NCBI GenBank assembly: GCA_937890355.1
Contig: CALACW010000085.1
Span: forward strand, 1-35,831
Direction of reading: 5' to 3'
DNA length: 35,831 nt
Source: CALACW01 sp002431305
GTDB taxonomy: Bacteria; Bacillota; Clostridia; Oscillospirales; Acutalibacteraceae
The notes beneath the pieces were generated by a model. The model was given only the letters and a program-made list of their open reading frames with translations, was not told where the DNA came from and made no database searches. A program made the translations under genes and the position numbers. Below, in pieces: positions 15,597 through 23,031 of this stretch. The stretch's first letter is position 1. Every line of letters starts with the position of its first letter.

Positions 15597-18500
15597 CTAT
15601 TTTTTCAGTACAACATTACCCGTTCCGAGTATTTTTTTGAGTTCGTCGATTAGAGATTCGTTAATATCAACCGCAATACCGCAGTTCATCTGATACTTTT
15701 TCGTATCGTTAAAATAGAAATGAACGGGGGTCATTCCGTCAAAAATCCGCAGAAGACTGACGGTCTTCTTAACCTCGTCGCAGTTTCTCGTCGGAACTCT
15801 CAAAAACAGTCCGTTGTTTTTGCCACCGGAACTGCCGCCGGCTGTACTTTGAGATGCATTGTGTACAGTCTGCTGTGCATGAGACGGAGTCTGTGAATAA
15901 TCGTACGCGTTATTTGCAGGCACAGGGTCGGCTGACAGAGGAATGTTTCTCTTTATAGGCGTATACTCCGGCGGAGGCGGGGCGTTCCTGATATTCTTAG
16001 CCTGTTCCGGAGACGGCGCGAGCGTAATCTCGTCAAGAGTCATCTTCGGATCTTCGTCGTCGCTTAATTCAAGTCTGCCGACAATTTCAACGATGTTATC
16101 CTCTTTTAAAAGCTCGGCATACTGCATAAATTTTTTCGGAAAGACAATTAAGTTAATCATACCCGTAACGTCTTCAGCCTGAAGAAACGCCATTGTTGTA
16201 TCGGATTTTGTTATTTTCTTTCTTACGGATGATAAAATAGCGACAATCTTTATTTTCTGCCCCGAATGATACATGGAGTGTTTATCATTAACATCGCATT
16301 CGAGCAGATCGGAGATTTTTGCGGCGTGAACTCTGCGGGAATAATCCTTATAATCGGTCATGGGATGACCCGACATATAAATTCCCGTCGAATCCTTTTC
16401 GAACTGCAAAAGCTCTTTGTCCGTGAATTCCGGAAGATTCGGCGCGGGAGGTTCGCTTGACTTTGCAAGCTCAGCGCTCATTTCGAAAAATCCCATCTGA
16501 CCGGAAACGCTTGTTTTCTTCTCGCCCTCAAGACTTTCGATAACTGCGCCGAGCATCTCCGTCATCTGACGTCTGTTTGTATCGAATCCGTCGAGTGCGC
16601 CCGCTTTTATTATATTCTCAACGCTTCGTCTGTTGAAATCCTTGCCGTAAGTTCTCTTACAGAAGTTGTAGAATGAGGAGAAGTCTCCCCCTCTCTGATG
16701 TTCTTCAATAACAAGGTCGATAAAGCTTTCACTGACGTTTTTAATTGCAAGCAAGCCGAAACGAACGTTATTACCCTCAACGGTAAACGAACGCTCCGAG
16801 TGGTTGACATGAGGAGGAAGAACCTCTATGCCGAGGTTCGCGCACTCTGCGATATACAAAACGACTTTATCTGTATTTGAAAGAACGCTCGTAAGCATAG
16901 CCGCCATAAATTCGCACGGATAATGCTTGCGAAGCCATGCGGTCTGATAAGTAACGTACGCGTACGCCGCCGAATGCGATTTATTGAATGCGTAGGAAGC
17001 GAACGACGCCATGTCGTCGAATATCTGATTCGCGGCTTCTTCCGAAATTCCGCGCTTTATGCATCCGTCGCACTTCGAACCGCCGTCCGTACCGTCCGAG
17101 CCGTAAAGGAAGAATTTACGCTGCTGGGCAAGAACGTCCGCCTGTTTTTTTGCAACTGCGCGCCGAACCATATCGGACGCGCCGAGTGAATATCCCGCAA
17201 GGTCACGGAATATCTGCATAACCTGCTCCTGATAAACGATACATCCGCACGTAACGTCAAGTATCGGTTTTAATAACGGAGTCGCATATTTAATATTCTC
17301 GGGGTGTTTTCTGTTTTCTAGGTACGCGGGGATAAAGTCCATGGGGCCGGGTCGATACAGAGCGATAACCGCTATAATATCTTCCAAGTTCTTCGGGTGC
17401 ATATTTATCATAAGCGCCCTGATACCCGCCGATTCGCACTGGAACACACAGCTTGTGCCTCCGGACGCGAGCATATCGTATGTTTCCTTATCCTCAACGT
17501 CTATTGCGTAAACGTCGAAGTCGGGGTCTTTTTTCTTAATAAGCTTTTCGCAGTCCGTTACAACGGTAAGGGTTCGCAGACCTAAGAAGTCCATTTTCAG
17601 AAGTCCGAGCTTTTCAACCCATCCTTTGTAATACTGCGTAACTATTGAGTTATCCGATTTAAACAGAGGAACATACTCGTCTACGGGAAGACGGCTGATA
17701 ACGACTCCGCACGCGTGCATGCCAGTATTTCTCGGCATACCTTCAATTTTCATTGCGATATTGACGAGATTCGTTATCTGCGGGTCGGATTCATACAGTT
17801 TTTTGAAATCCTGCGAACTGTCGAGAGCTTTCTGAATTGTCATTCCCAGCTCCTGCGGAATCTCCTTTTGAAGCTGTTGGGTAATGTTAAGAGGAACGCC
17901 CAAAACTCTGCCGACGTCACGAACCGCACCCTTTGCCGCCATAGTACCGAACGTTGCAATCTGCGCGACATGGTCGGCTCCGTAACGGCGTTTAACATAC
18001 TCGATAACCTCGGGTCGTCTGACGTAGCAGAAGTCGATATCGAAGTCGGGCATGCTGACTCGTTCGGGGTTGAGGAAACGCTCGAACAGCAGGTTATAAC
18101 GCATCGGGTCGATGTTTGTAATTCCTACGCAGTAAGCGCAGATACTGCCCGCGCCCGAACCTCGTCCGGGACCTACGGGAATGCCGACGGAACGCGCGTA
18201 ATTAATGTAATCCCAAACAATAAGGAAGTAATCGATAAAGCCCATTTGATTGATAATTCCGAGCTCGTAATCCATTCGTTCCTTATATTCCGGAGGCGGA
18301 TCCTTATATCTTCTCTTAAATCCGTCGTAGCACAGATTTTTAAAGTATTCGTAATGGTCCTGATTGTTCGGAACCTCGTACAAAGGAAGTTTTATATCGC
18401 CGAATACAAAATCAAAATTACATCTTTCGGCTATTTTATTCGTATTTTCGATAGCCTCGGGAATGTACGAAAAAGTCTCCGCCATCTCGTCGCCGGTTTT

Positions 18501-19235
18501 AACATAGAATTCATCCGTCGAAAATCCCATTCCGGTATCTTCGTTGATAGTATGTTTCGTACCTATGCAGATAAGGATTTTCTGAATCTCCGCGTCCTCT
18601 TTTTTGATATAATGCGCGTCGTTCGTGCATACGAGCGGAATTCCGGTTTCTCTGGCTATCCTGATAATATCGGGATTTGTTTTTTTCTGTTCCTCGAGTC
18701 CGTGATCCTGAATTTCGAGGAAATAATTTCCCTGCCCGAAAACGCTGTTGTACCACAGCGCGGTCTGTTTTGCCTGTTCGTACTCGTTTTTCATCAGCGC
18801 GCGAGGAATCTCTCCGGCAAGACACGCCGAGAGACATATAATACCCTCATGATACTGTTCCAAAAGCTCGTGGTCAATTCTCGGTTTAGTGTAAAAACCC
18901 TCTACCCAAGCCTTTGAAACAAGTTTTATCAGATTTTTATACCCCGTCTCGTTTTCCGCAAGAAGAACGAGATGGAAACGCTCCGAGTCAATACCGTGAA
19001 CCTTATCAAATCTCGAACGCGGAGCAACATATACCTCACAGCCTATAATCGGCTTAATGCCCATCGCCTTAGCCTGAACATGGAAATCGACGCATCCGTA
19101 CATAACGCCGTGGTCGGTTATAGCGATAGCTTTCTGTCCGATATCCTTGACGTGCTGTAACAGAGGCTTAATTCTGCACGCTCCGTCAAGGAGACTGTAT
19201 TCGGTATGAATATGCAAGTGTGTAAATTCTGTCAT
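15597..19235 (-). CDS. dnaE: DNA polymerase III subunit alpha (DnaE)
   Basis: Replicative polymerase alpha subunit, 1212 aa. N-terminal PHP domain: HLHIH (residues 6-10), ITDHG, GCEVYVA and NDAHYI are all kept. Polymerase core: GPGRGSGAGS (355-364) and the acidic active-site motif PDFDIDF (396-402), then LALYRPGPMDFIP-type finger motifs and the tandem HhH region near PPHVNHSERSF. A C-terminal OB fold lies near residues 980-1060. A low-complexity Ser/Gly/Gln-rich linker (around residues 1105-1140) precedes a small final domain. AAGGA lies before the ATG, and the gene starts 22 bp after araB. Clostridia normally also carry PolC; it is not in this window. Confidence 0.97.
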   Translation of the reverse strand: MTEFTHLHIHTEYSLLDGACRIKPLLQHVKDIGQKAIAITDHGVMYGCVDFHVQAKAMGIKPIIGCEVYVAPRSRFDKVHGIDSERFHLVLLAENETGYKNLIKLVSKAWVEGFYTKPRIDHELLEQYHEGIICLSACLAGEIPRALMKNEYEQAKQTALWYNSVFGQGNYFLEIQDHGLEEQKKTNPDIIRIARETGIPLVCTNDAHYIKKEDAEIQKILICIGTKHTINEDTGMGFSTDEFYVKTGDEMAETFSYIPEAIENTNKIAERCNFDFVFGDIKLPLYEVPNNQDHYEYFKNLCYDGFKRRYKDPPPEYKERMDYELGIINQMGFIDYFLIVWDYINYARSVGIPVGPGRGSGAGSICAYCVGITNIDPMRYNLLFERFLNPERVSMPDFDIDFCYVRRPEVIEYVKRRYGADHVAQIATFGTMAAKGAVRDVGRVLGVPLNITQQLQKEIPQELGMTIQKALDSSQDFKKLYESDPQITNLVNIAMKIEGMPRNTGMHACGVVISRLPVDEYVPLFKSDNSIVTQYYKGWVEKLGLLKMDFLGLRTLTVVTDCEKLIKKKDPDFDVYAIDVEDKETYDMLASGGTSCVFQCESAGIRALMINMHPKNLEDIIAVIALYRPGPMDFIPAYLENRKHPENIKYATPLLKPILDVTCGCIVYQEQVMQIFRDLAGYSLGASDMVRRAVAKKQADVLAQQRKFFLYGSDGTDGGSKCDGCIKRGISEEAANQIFDDMASFASYAFNKSHSAAYAYVTYQTAWLRKHYPCEFMAAMLTSVLSNTDKVVLYIAECANLGIEVLPPHVNHSERSFTVEGNNVRFGLLAIKNVSESFIDLVIEEHQRGGDFSSFYNFCKRTYGKDFNRRSVENIIKAGALDGFDTNRRQMTEMLGAVIESLEGEKKTSVSGQMGFFEMSAELAKSSEPPAPNLPEFTDKELLQFEKDSTGIYMSGHPMTDYKDYSRRVHAAKISDLLECDVNDKHSMYHSGQKIKIVAILSSVRKKITKSDTTMAFLQAEDVTGMINLIVFPKKFMQYAELLKEDNIVEIVGRLELSDDEDPKMTLDEITLAPSPEQAKNIRNAPPPPEYTPIKRNIPLSADPVPANNAYDYSQTPSHAQQTVHNASQSTAGGSSGGKNNGLFLRVPTRNCDEVKKTVSLLRIFDGMTPVHFYFNDTKKYQMNCGIAVDINESLIDELKKILGTGNVVLKK

Positions 19236-19257
19236 TTTATTTTCCTTTAAATCAGTA

Positions 19258-20922
19258 TCATTCGCTGACTTCGCGCTTGATAGCTTTCAGTCTCTTCATA
19301 ACGTCGTTCGCGCCCTTGCCGAAGTAGTCATGAAGAATTTTGTATTCATCAAATAATTTATTGTAAATCTTAACGTTTTCTTCCTTGGGCATATAAACGG
19401 TATCGAGGACTTTGCCCATAACGGACGCGGCTTCATAAACGGAGTCATAACCGCCGTTCTTTTTGCCTGCGGCAACTGCGCCGAAAATAGCCGAACCGAG
19501 CGCACCGCCCTGGTCGGACGCGGCAATTCTTATCGGCATGTTGATAATATCGGCATATATCTGCATAGTCATGGGGTCTTTTTTCGCTATACCGCCCGCC
19601 GCATAGAATTCGTGAACGTCAACGCCGAATTCGCGGAATTTTTCTATAATAATTCTCGTTCCGAATGCGGTTGCTTCGATTAACGCTCTGTACATTTCCT
19701 CGGGCTTTGTAAGAAGCGTCATTCCGAGCATCATACCCGTTAAATCATAATCGACAAGACATGAGCGGTTACCGTTCCACCAGTCGAGAGCAATAAGTCC
19801 CGACTCGCCGGGTTTTAATTTCTCTGCTTTTGAACGGAGATATTTATGTATATTGACGCCCTGTTTTTCGGCTTCTTTCGTATATTCCGCGGGTACGCAG
19901 TTTTCGATAAACCACTGAAAATGATCGCCTACGCATGCCTGTCCGGCTTCGTAACCGAAGAGTCCGGGGAGAATTCCGTCCTCAACGACCCCGCACATGC
20001 CGTCGACCTGTTTTTCCGTTTTACTCAAAAGCATGTGACACATGGAGGTTCCCATAATAGCGAGCATCTTGCCTTCTTCGGCAATTCCGGCGGCGGGGAC
20101 AAATACATGTGCGTCGATAATCGCAGCCGCGACGGCAATTCCGGGATTAAGTCCGAGCTTTTCAGCCATTTCTGCCGTTAATTCGCCCGCTTTTGTTCCC
20201 ACAGGACTGATGTTTTTGCCTAGCTTATCGGTAACATGTTCAAGTCTCGGGTCAAGAGCTTTGAAAAAATCGGACGACGGATAACCGGTATTTTTATTCC
20301 ACATTTCTTTATAGCCCGCACAGCACGCGTTGCGGTTTTCATGACCGGTAAGCTGCCACACAATCCAGTCTGCCGCTTCAATAAAAATATCCGCTTCGTC
20401 ATATATTTCGGGAGCCTCGTCGAGAACCTGCCAAATTTTAGGCTCCGCCCATTCGGAGGAAACTTTACCGCCGTAGTTTTTAAGCCACTTTTCTCCTCTC
20501 GCTGAAGCAATCTCATTTATTTTGTTCGCCTGTTTCTGTGCGGCATGATGCTTCCAAAGCTTAACGTACGCGTGAGGTTCGTCCTTATATTTATCAAAAA
20601 AACATAAAGGCGTTCCGTCTTTCTTAGCGGGAAGAATCGTACACGCCGTAAAATCAAGACCGATTCCGACGATATCGTCAGCTGATACTCCGCTTTTTTT
20701 CATAATCTCGGGAACAGTCGTGTATAAAACGTCAAGATAGTCCTGCGGATGCTGTAAAGCCCAATCTATACCTAATTTTTTACCGCTGGGAAGTTTCTCA
20801 TCCATAACGGAATGAGGATAATCGAGAACGGCGGAATCAAGTTCCTCGCCTGTCTCAACATTTACAAGCATTGCTCTGCCCGAAAGCGTACCGTAGTCTA
20901 TGCCGATTGTATATTTAGCCAC
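19258..20922 (-). CDS. araB: Ribulokinase (AraB type, FGGY family)
   Basis: 554 aa FGGY-family kinase that phosphorylates L-ribulose (and related ribuloses) in arabinose catabolism. The sequence follows AraB throughout: GIDYGTLSGRA (residues 7-17), GIGLDFTACTILP, YVKLWKHHAAQ, IIDAHVFVPAAG, GYEAGQ, LDWWNGNRS and the C-terminal AAGGIAKKDPMTMQIYAD. The length is normal. The start codon is GTG at 20922 with GAGGTG 5 nt upstream. No araA, araD or transporter is adjacent; dnaE follows by 22 bp. The promoter lies in a very AT-rich stretch at 20941-21000, where TATAAT (20965-20960) is a possible -10 but no clear -35 is visible. Confidence 0.94.
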   Translation of the reverse strand: MAKYTIGIDYGTLSGRAMLVNVETGEELDSAVLDYPHSVMDEKLPSGKKLGIDWALQHPQDYLDVLYTTVPEIMKKSGVSADDIVGIGLDFTACTILPAKKDGTPLCFFDKYKDEPHAYVKLWKHHAAQKQANKINEIASARGEKWLKNYGGKVSSEWAEPKIWQVLDEAPEIYDEADIFIEAADWIVWQLTGHENRNACCAGYKEMWNKNTGYPSSDFFKALDPRLEHVTDKLGKNISPVGTKAGELTAEMAEKLGLNPGIAVAAAIIDAHVFVPAAGIAEEGKMLAIMGTSMCHMLLSKTEKQVDGMCGVVEDGILPGLFGYEAGQACVGDHFQWFIENCVPAEYTKEAEKQGVNIHKYLRSKAEKLKPGESGLIALDWWNGNRSCLVDYDLTGMMLGMTLLTKPEEMYRALIEATAFGTRIIIEKFREFGVDVHEFYAAGGIAKKDPMTMQIYADIINMPIRIAASDQGGALGSAIFGAVAAGKKNGGYDSVYEAASVMGKVLDTVYMPKEENVKIYNKLFDEYKILHDYFGKGANDVMKRLKAIKREVSE

Positions 20923-21013
20923 AAAAACACCTCATATTTTTATTCGGTCACATAAACCTATTATAATATAATTATATAATATAACATTTTGAGTCCGAAT
21001 TCAATAATAAAGA

Positions 21014-21044
21014 CAAAAAAAGAGACTTCCCGAAAGAAATCTCT
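21014..21044 (-). terminator. Rho-independent terminator of the GH16 gene
   Basis: On the minus strand, arms AGAGATTTC and GAAGTCTCT (one G-T pair, 6-nt loop) followed by seven Ts. It is 20 bp past the GH16 stop codon. Confidence 0.82.
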
Positions 21045-21063
21045 TCTTATAATCAGTTTTGAA

Positions 21064-22425
21064 TTATTCCGCCGGAGCGTATACGCGTACGTAGTCGACT
21101 ATAAAATCAACCGGGAATGTTCCCGCGGGATTATTAAATGCATTTCCGTTCCAGTCCGTATTCATACTGCCGTCTTCATGAATCTGTGAGCCGACATGAG
21201 TTGACAGATAAAGGTATTCGGGAGTCTCGCACGTACCCTCAAATCCGTCGACGGGACCGTTTGAAAAATCAATTCTGCCTGTTTCAACACCGTCGTAATA
21301 GAAGATATAAGCGTCTTTTGTCCATTCAAGACCGTATGTATGGAAGTCATCGTACATACTATGTCCGTCTTTTGTAAGAGTCGAAACGGCTTTCATACCG
21401 TGCGAAATCAAATTGCCGTCCGCGTCGCCCGAGTGTATAGTGCTTGAATACGAACAGTTCTCCTCTTCGGAATTGCCCTCTACACGATATCCGGCATTTT
21501 CGAAAATATCAACTTCTACTCCGGTTTTACCGTTACCCGAATACGCATTATCGCCGAAAGTCCAAAAAGCGGCATGCATACCCTCGGCCTTGGGCATAAT
21601 GCATCTGATTTCATAATAGCCGTAGCTGTTTCTGAATGATTCGTCTGTCGACAGCCATGCGCCGTAGAATCCGTCTTTATACTTGCCTTCTTTGTGATAC
21701 TCGGTTCTTAAATATGCGTTTCCGTCATGAACCGTAACCTGGTCGGGCGTGTATCTCGTTGTATTACTTGCTTCAAAGTTAGCCTCGTCAAATACTCTCC
21801 ATTTTGTTTCATCTATTTTGTCGCCGTCAAATTCGTCGCTGAAAATAAGTTCACGGTTAGAAAGGTCAATTTTTTCGGCTTTCATATCGGGAATGACAAA
21901 CAGACTCTTATCACTCGAAATAAAGGCGTTTGCTCCGAATACAAGAGCGAAACAAACCGCAATCGAAATAAACGAACGTAGAATCTTTTTACGTCCGTCG
22001 CAGAATGCGAATACACTTCCGCCGAGAGCGAGCGCAATTAAATAAATAAGCCTCGGTTCAAGCAATGATTTGGCTCTCGTAACTTCGCCAGCCGCAATAC
22101 CGTCCTTTACGGCATAAAGAATACAAAATGCATACACAAGCATGCCAAAGCCTACAAATGCAAAAACGGAATTTATAATTCTGAACACCTTTATCCCCTT
22201 AGACGAGTCCTCTTTTACTCCCGCAAACGCGGTGTAAACAAGGTATGCGGTATTGACGGCAAGCGCAAGAATTATAGCCGTATAAATAAGTATGATATCA
22301 CTTGATGACATCCACTGTTTTTCCCACTCAACGCCCGCATTAAAAAATATAAGCGCGCAGGAACTTAGCATGAAATTAAAAAAAGCTGTTCCTCTTGAAC
22401 CTAAAAATAATGAAATTTTTTTCAT
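21064..22425 (-). CDS. Membrane-anchored GH16 family glycoside hydrolase
   Basis: 453 aa. Residues 1-170 hold about five hydrophobic segments (approximately 13-30, 43-65, 83-105, 126-142 and 150-168). With the N-terminus inside, this odd number places the rest outside the cell. Residues 190-453 are a GH16 beta-jelly-roll domain with the catalytic motif EVDIFE: Glu304 nucleophile, Asp306 helper and Glu309 acid/base. IFSDEFDG at its start and DYVRVYAP at its end are typical boundaries. The EVDIFE spacing is that of laminarinase-like enzymes, so a beta-glucan or galactan is a likely substrate; which one cannot be decided. GGAGGAAGT precedes the ATG. GH16 enzymes usually have a signal peptide, so the multi-span anchor is unusual. 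Confidence 0.88.
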   Translation of the reverse strand: MKKISLFLGSRGTAFFNFMLSSCALIFFNAGVEWEKQWMSSSDIILIYTAIILALAVNTAYLVYTAFAGVKEDSSKGIKVFRIINSVFAFVGFGMLVYAFCILYAVKDGIAAGEVTRAKSLLEPRLIYLIALALGGSVFAFCDGRKKILRSFISIAVCFALVFGANAFISSDKSLFVIPDMKAEKIDLSNRELIFSDEFDGDKIDETKWRVFDEANFEASNTTRYTPDQVTVHDGNAYLRTEYHKEGKYKDGFYGAWLSTDESFRNSYGYYEIRCIMPKAEGMHAAFWTFGDNAYSGNGKTGVEVDIFENAGYRVEGNSEEENCSYSSTIHSGDADGNLISHGMKAVSTLTKDGHSMYDDFHTYGLEWTKDAYIFYYDGVETGRIDFSNGPVDGFEGTCETPEYLYLSTHVGSQIHEDGSMNTDWNGNAFNNPAGTFPVDFIVDYVRVYAPAE

Positions 22426-22458
22426 ACTTCCTCCGAAAAAACAAATTTTTAATAAAAA

Positions 22459-22809
22459 TTATTTACCCGATATTCTTGAAAATATTTCATTAAATAACAT
22501 ACCGAGCGACTTAAAGAACATCTTAAAATCATCCTTAGCAAGCTGAGCCTTGCTTCTCTGCGCCTGAACGTCAACATATCTTACTCTGTATGTATCATAT
22601 GTTGAAAGGTCGTTTTCGTCAAGAGTTATAACGCCGTAGCCTCTTACCTTATCATTACCGTATGACTGATAAGTAATTCCGGGCATCTGTGAAAATCTGA
22701 TTCCGTCATATGCGCCCTCGAATGAGTTTGCATGGTCGTGACCCGTTACGATACCGAGTACGTGACCGTTCTCTTTAAGAGCAGAAAACTCGCCGTGATT
22801 CTTTTGCTC
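22459..22809 (-). pseudogene. Metallophosphatase C-terminal remnant
   Basis: An open frame from about 22842 down to the stop at 22459 encodes only the last third of a calcineurin-like phosphoesterase. The segment LGIVTGHDHANSF holds the GHDH metal-binding motif, followed by a strand-rich tail (YGVITLDENDLSTY). The N-terminal metal-binding half, about 170 residues, is missing. Upstream sequence in this frame is unrelated and meets a TAA at 22845-22843. The break falls at GAGCAAAAGAA (22799-22809), also readable in the frame of the TfoX remnant. No start codon or SD serves this piece; the first internal ATG at 22686 would leave out the GHDH motif. GH16 starts 33 bp downstream of its end. Confidence 0.75.
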
Positions 22810-23017
22810 CCTCGTATGGATATCCGCGCACGGAATCGGACATTATGATTTCAACATCCTTTAATTCTTTGACAAACACGGTATTATCACAGACTGTGAA
22901 CACAGGCTTGTCGTCGATGTAAAGCATGTATTCGCCGAACATTTTTCTGTATCAGACCGAACCGAATCTGTCGGCTCTTTCGCTTACAAATTTTATATGA
23001 TTTCCGCTTGTCGCCAT
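22799..23017 (-). pseudogene. TfoX/Sxy-like N-terminal domain remnant
   Basis: From the ATG at 23017 (with AAAGGA upstream) the frame reads a TfoX N-terminal domain: YRKMFGEYMLYI, PVFTVCDNTVFVKEL and GYPYEGAKE are its standard blocks. A TGA interrupts it after 21 codons (22954-22952), between SV and YRKMFGEY. After codon 73 the sequence leaves the family at GAGCAAAAGAA and runs out of frame into the metallophosphatase remnant, stopping at a TAA (22777-22775). The last 30-40 family residues are absent. TGA is an ordinary stop elsewhere in the window (feoA, feoB, ruvA), so recoding is unlikely. Confidence 0.75.
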
Positions 23018-23031
23018 AGATAAATATTCCT

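Noticed and set aside
17715..18917. A 400-codon open frame on the plus strand
   Set aside because: It lies wholly antisense to dnaE, whose conserved motifs are continuous here; the antisense protein matches no family and has no ribosome site. A by-product of dnaE codon use.
20941..21000. Short AT palindromes (TTATATAATTATA-like) upstream of araB as an operator
   Set aside because: Such sequences arise by chance in a nearly pure AT stretch; no defined symmetry like an AraR box was found.
22952..22954. Possible recoding of the TGA in the TfoX remnant as Trp or selenocysteine
   Set aside because: TGA is a normal stop in feoA, feoB and ruvA, the family has no conserved Trp or Cys at this place, and the gene is truncated at its far end anyway.
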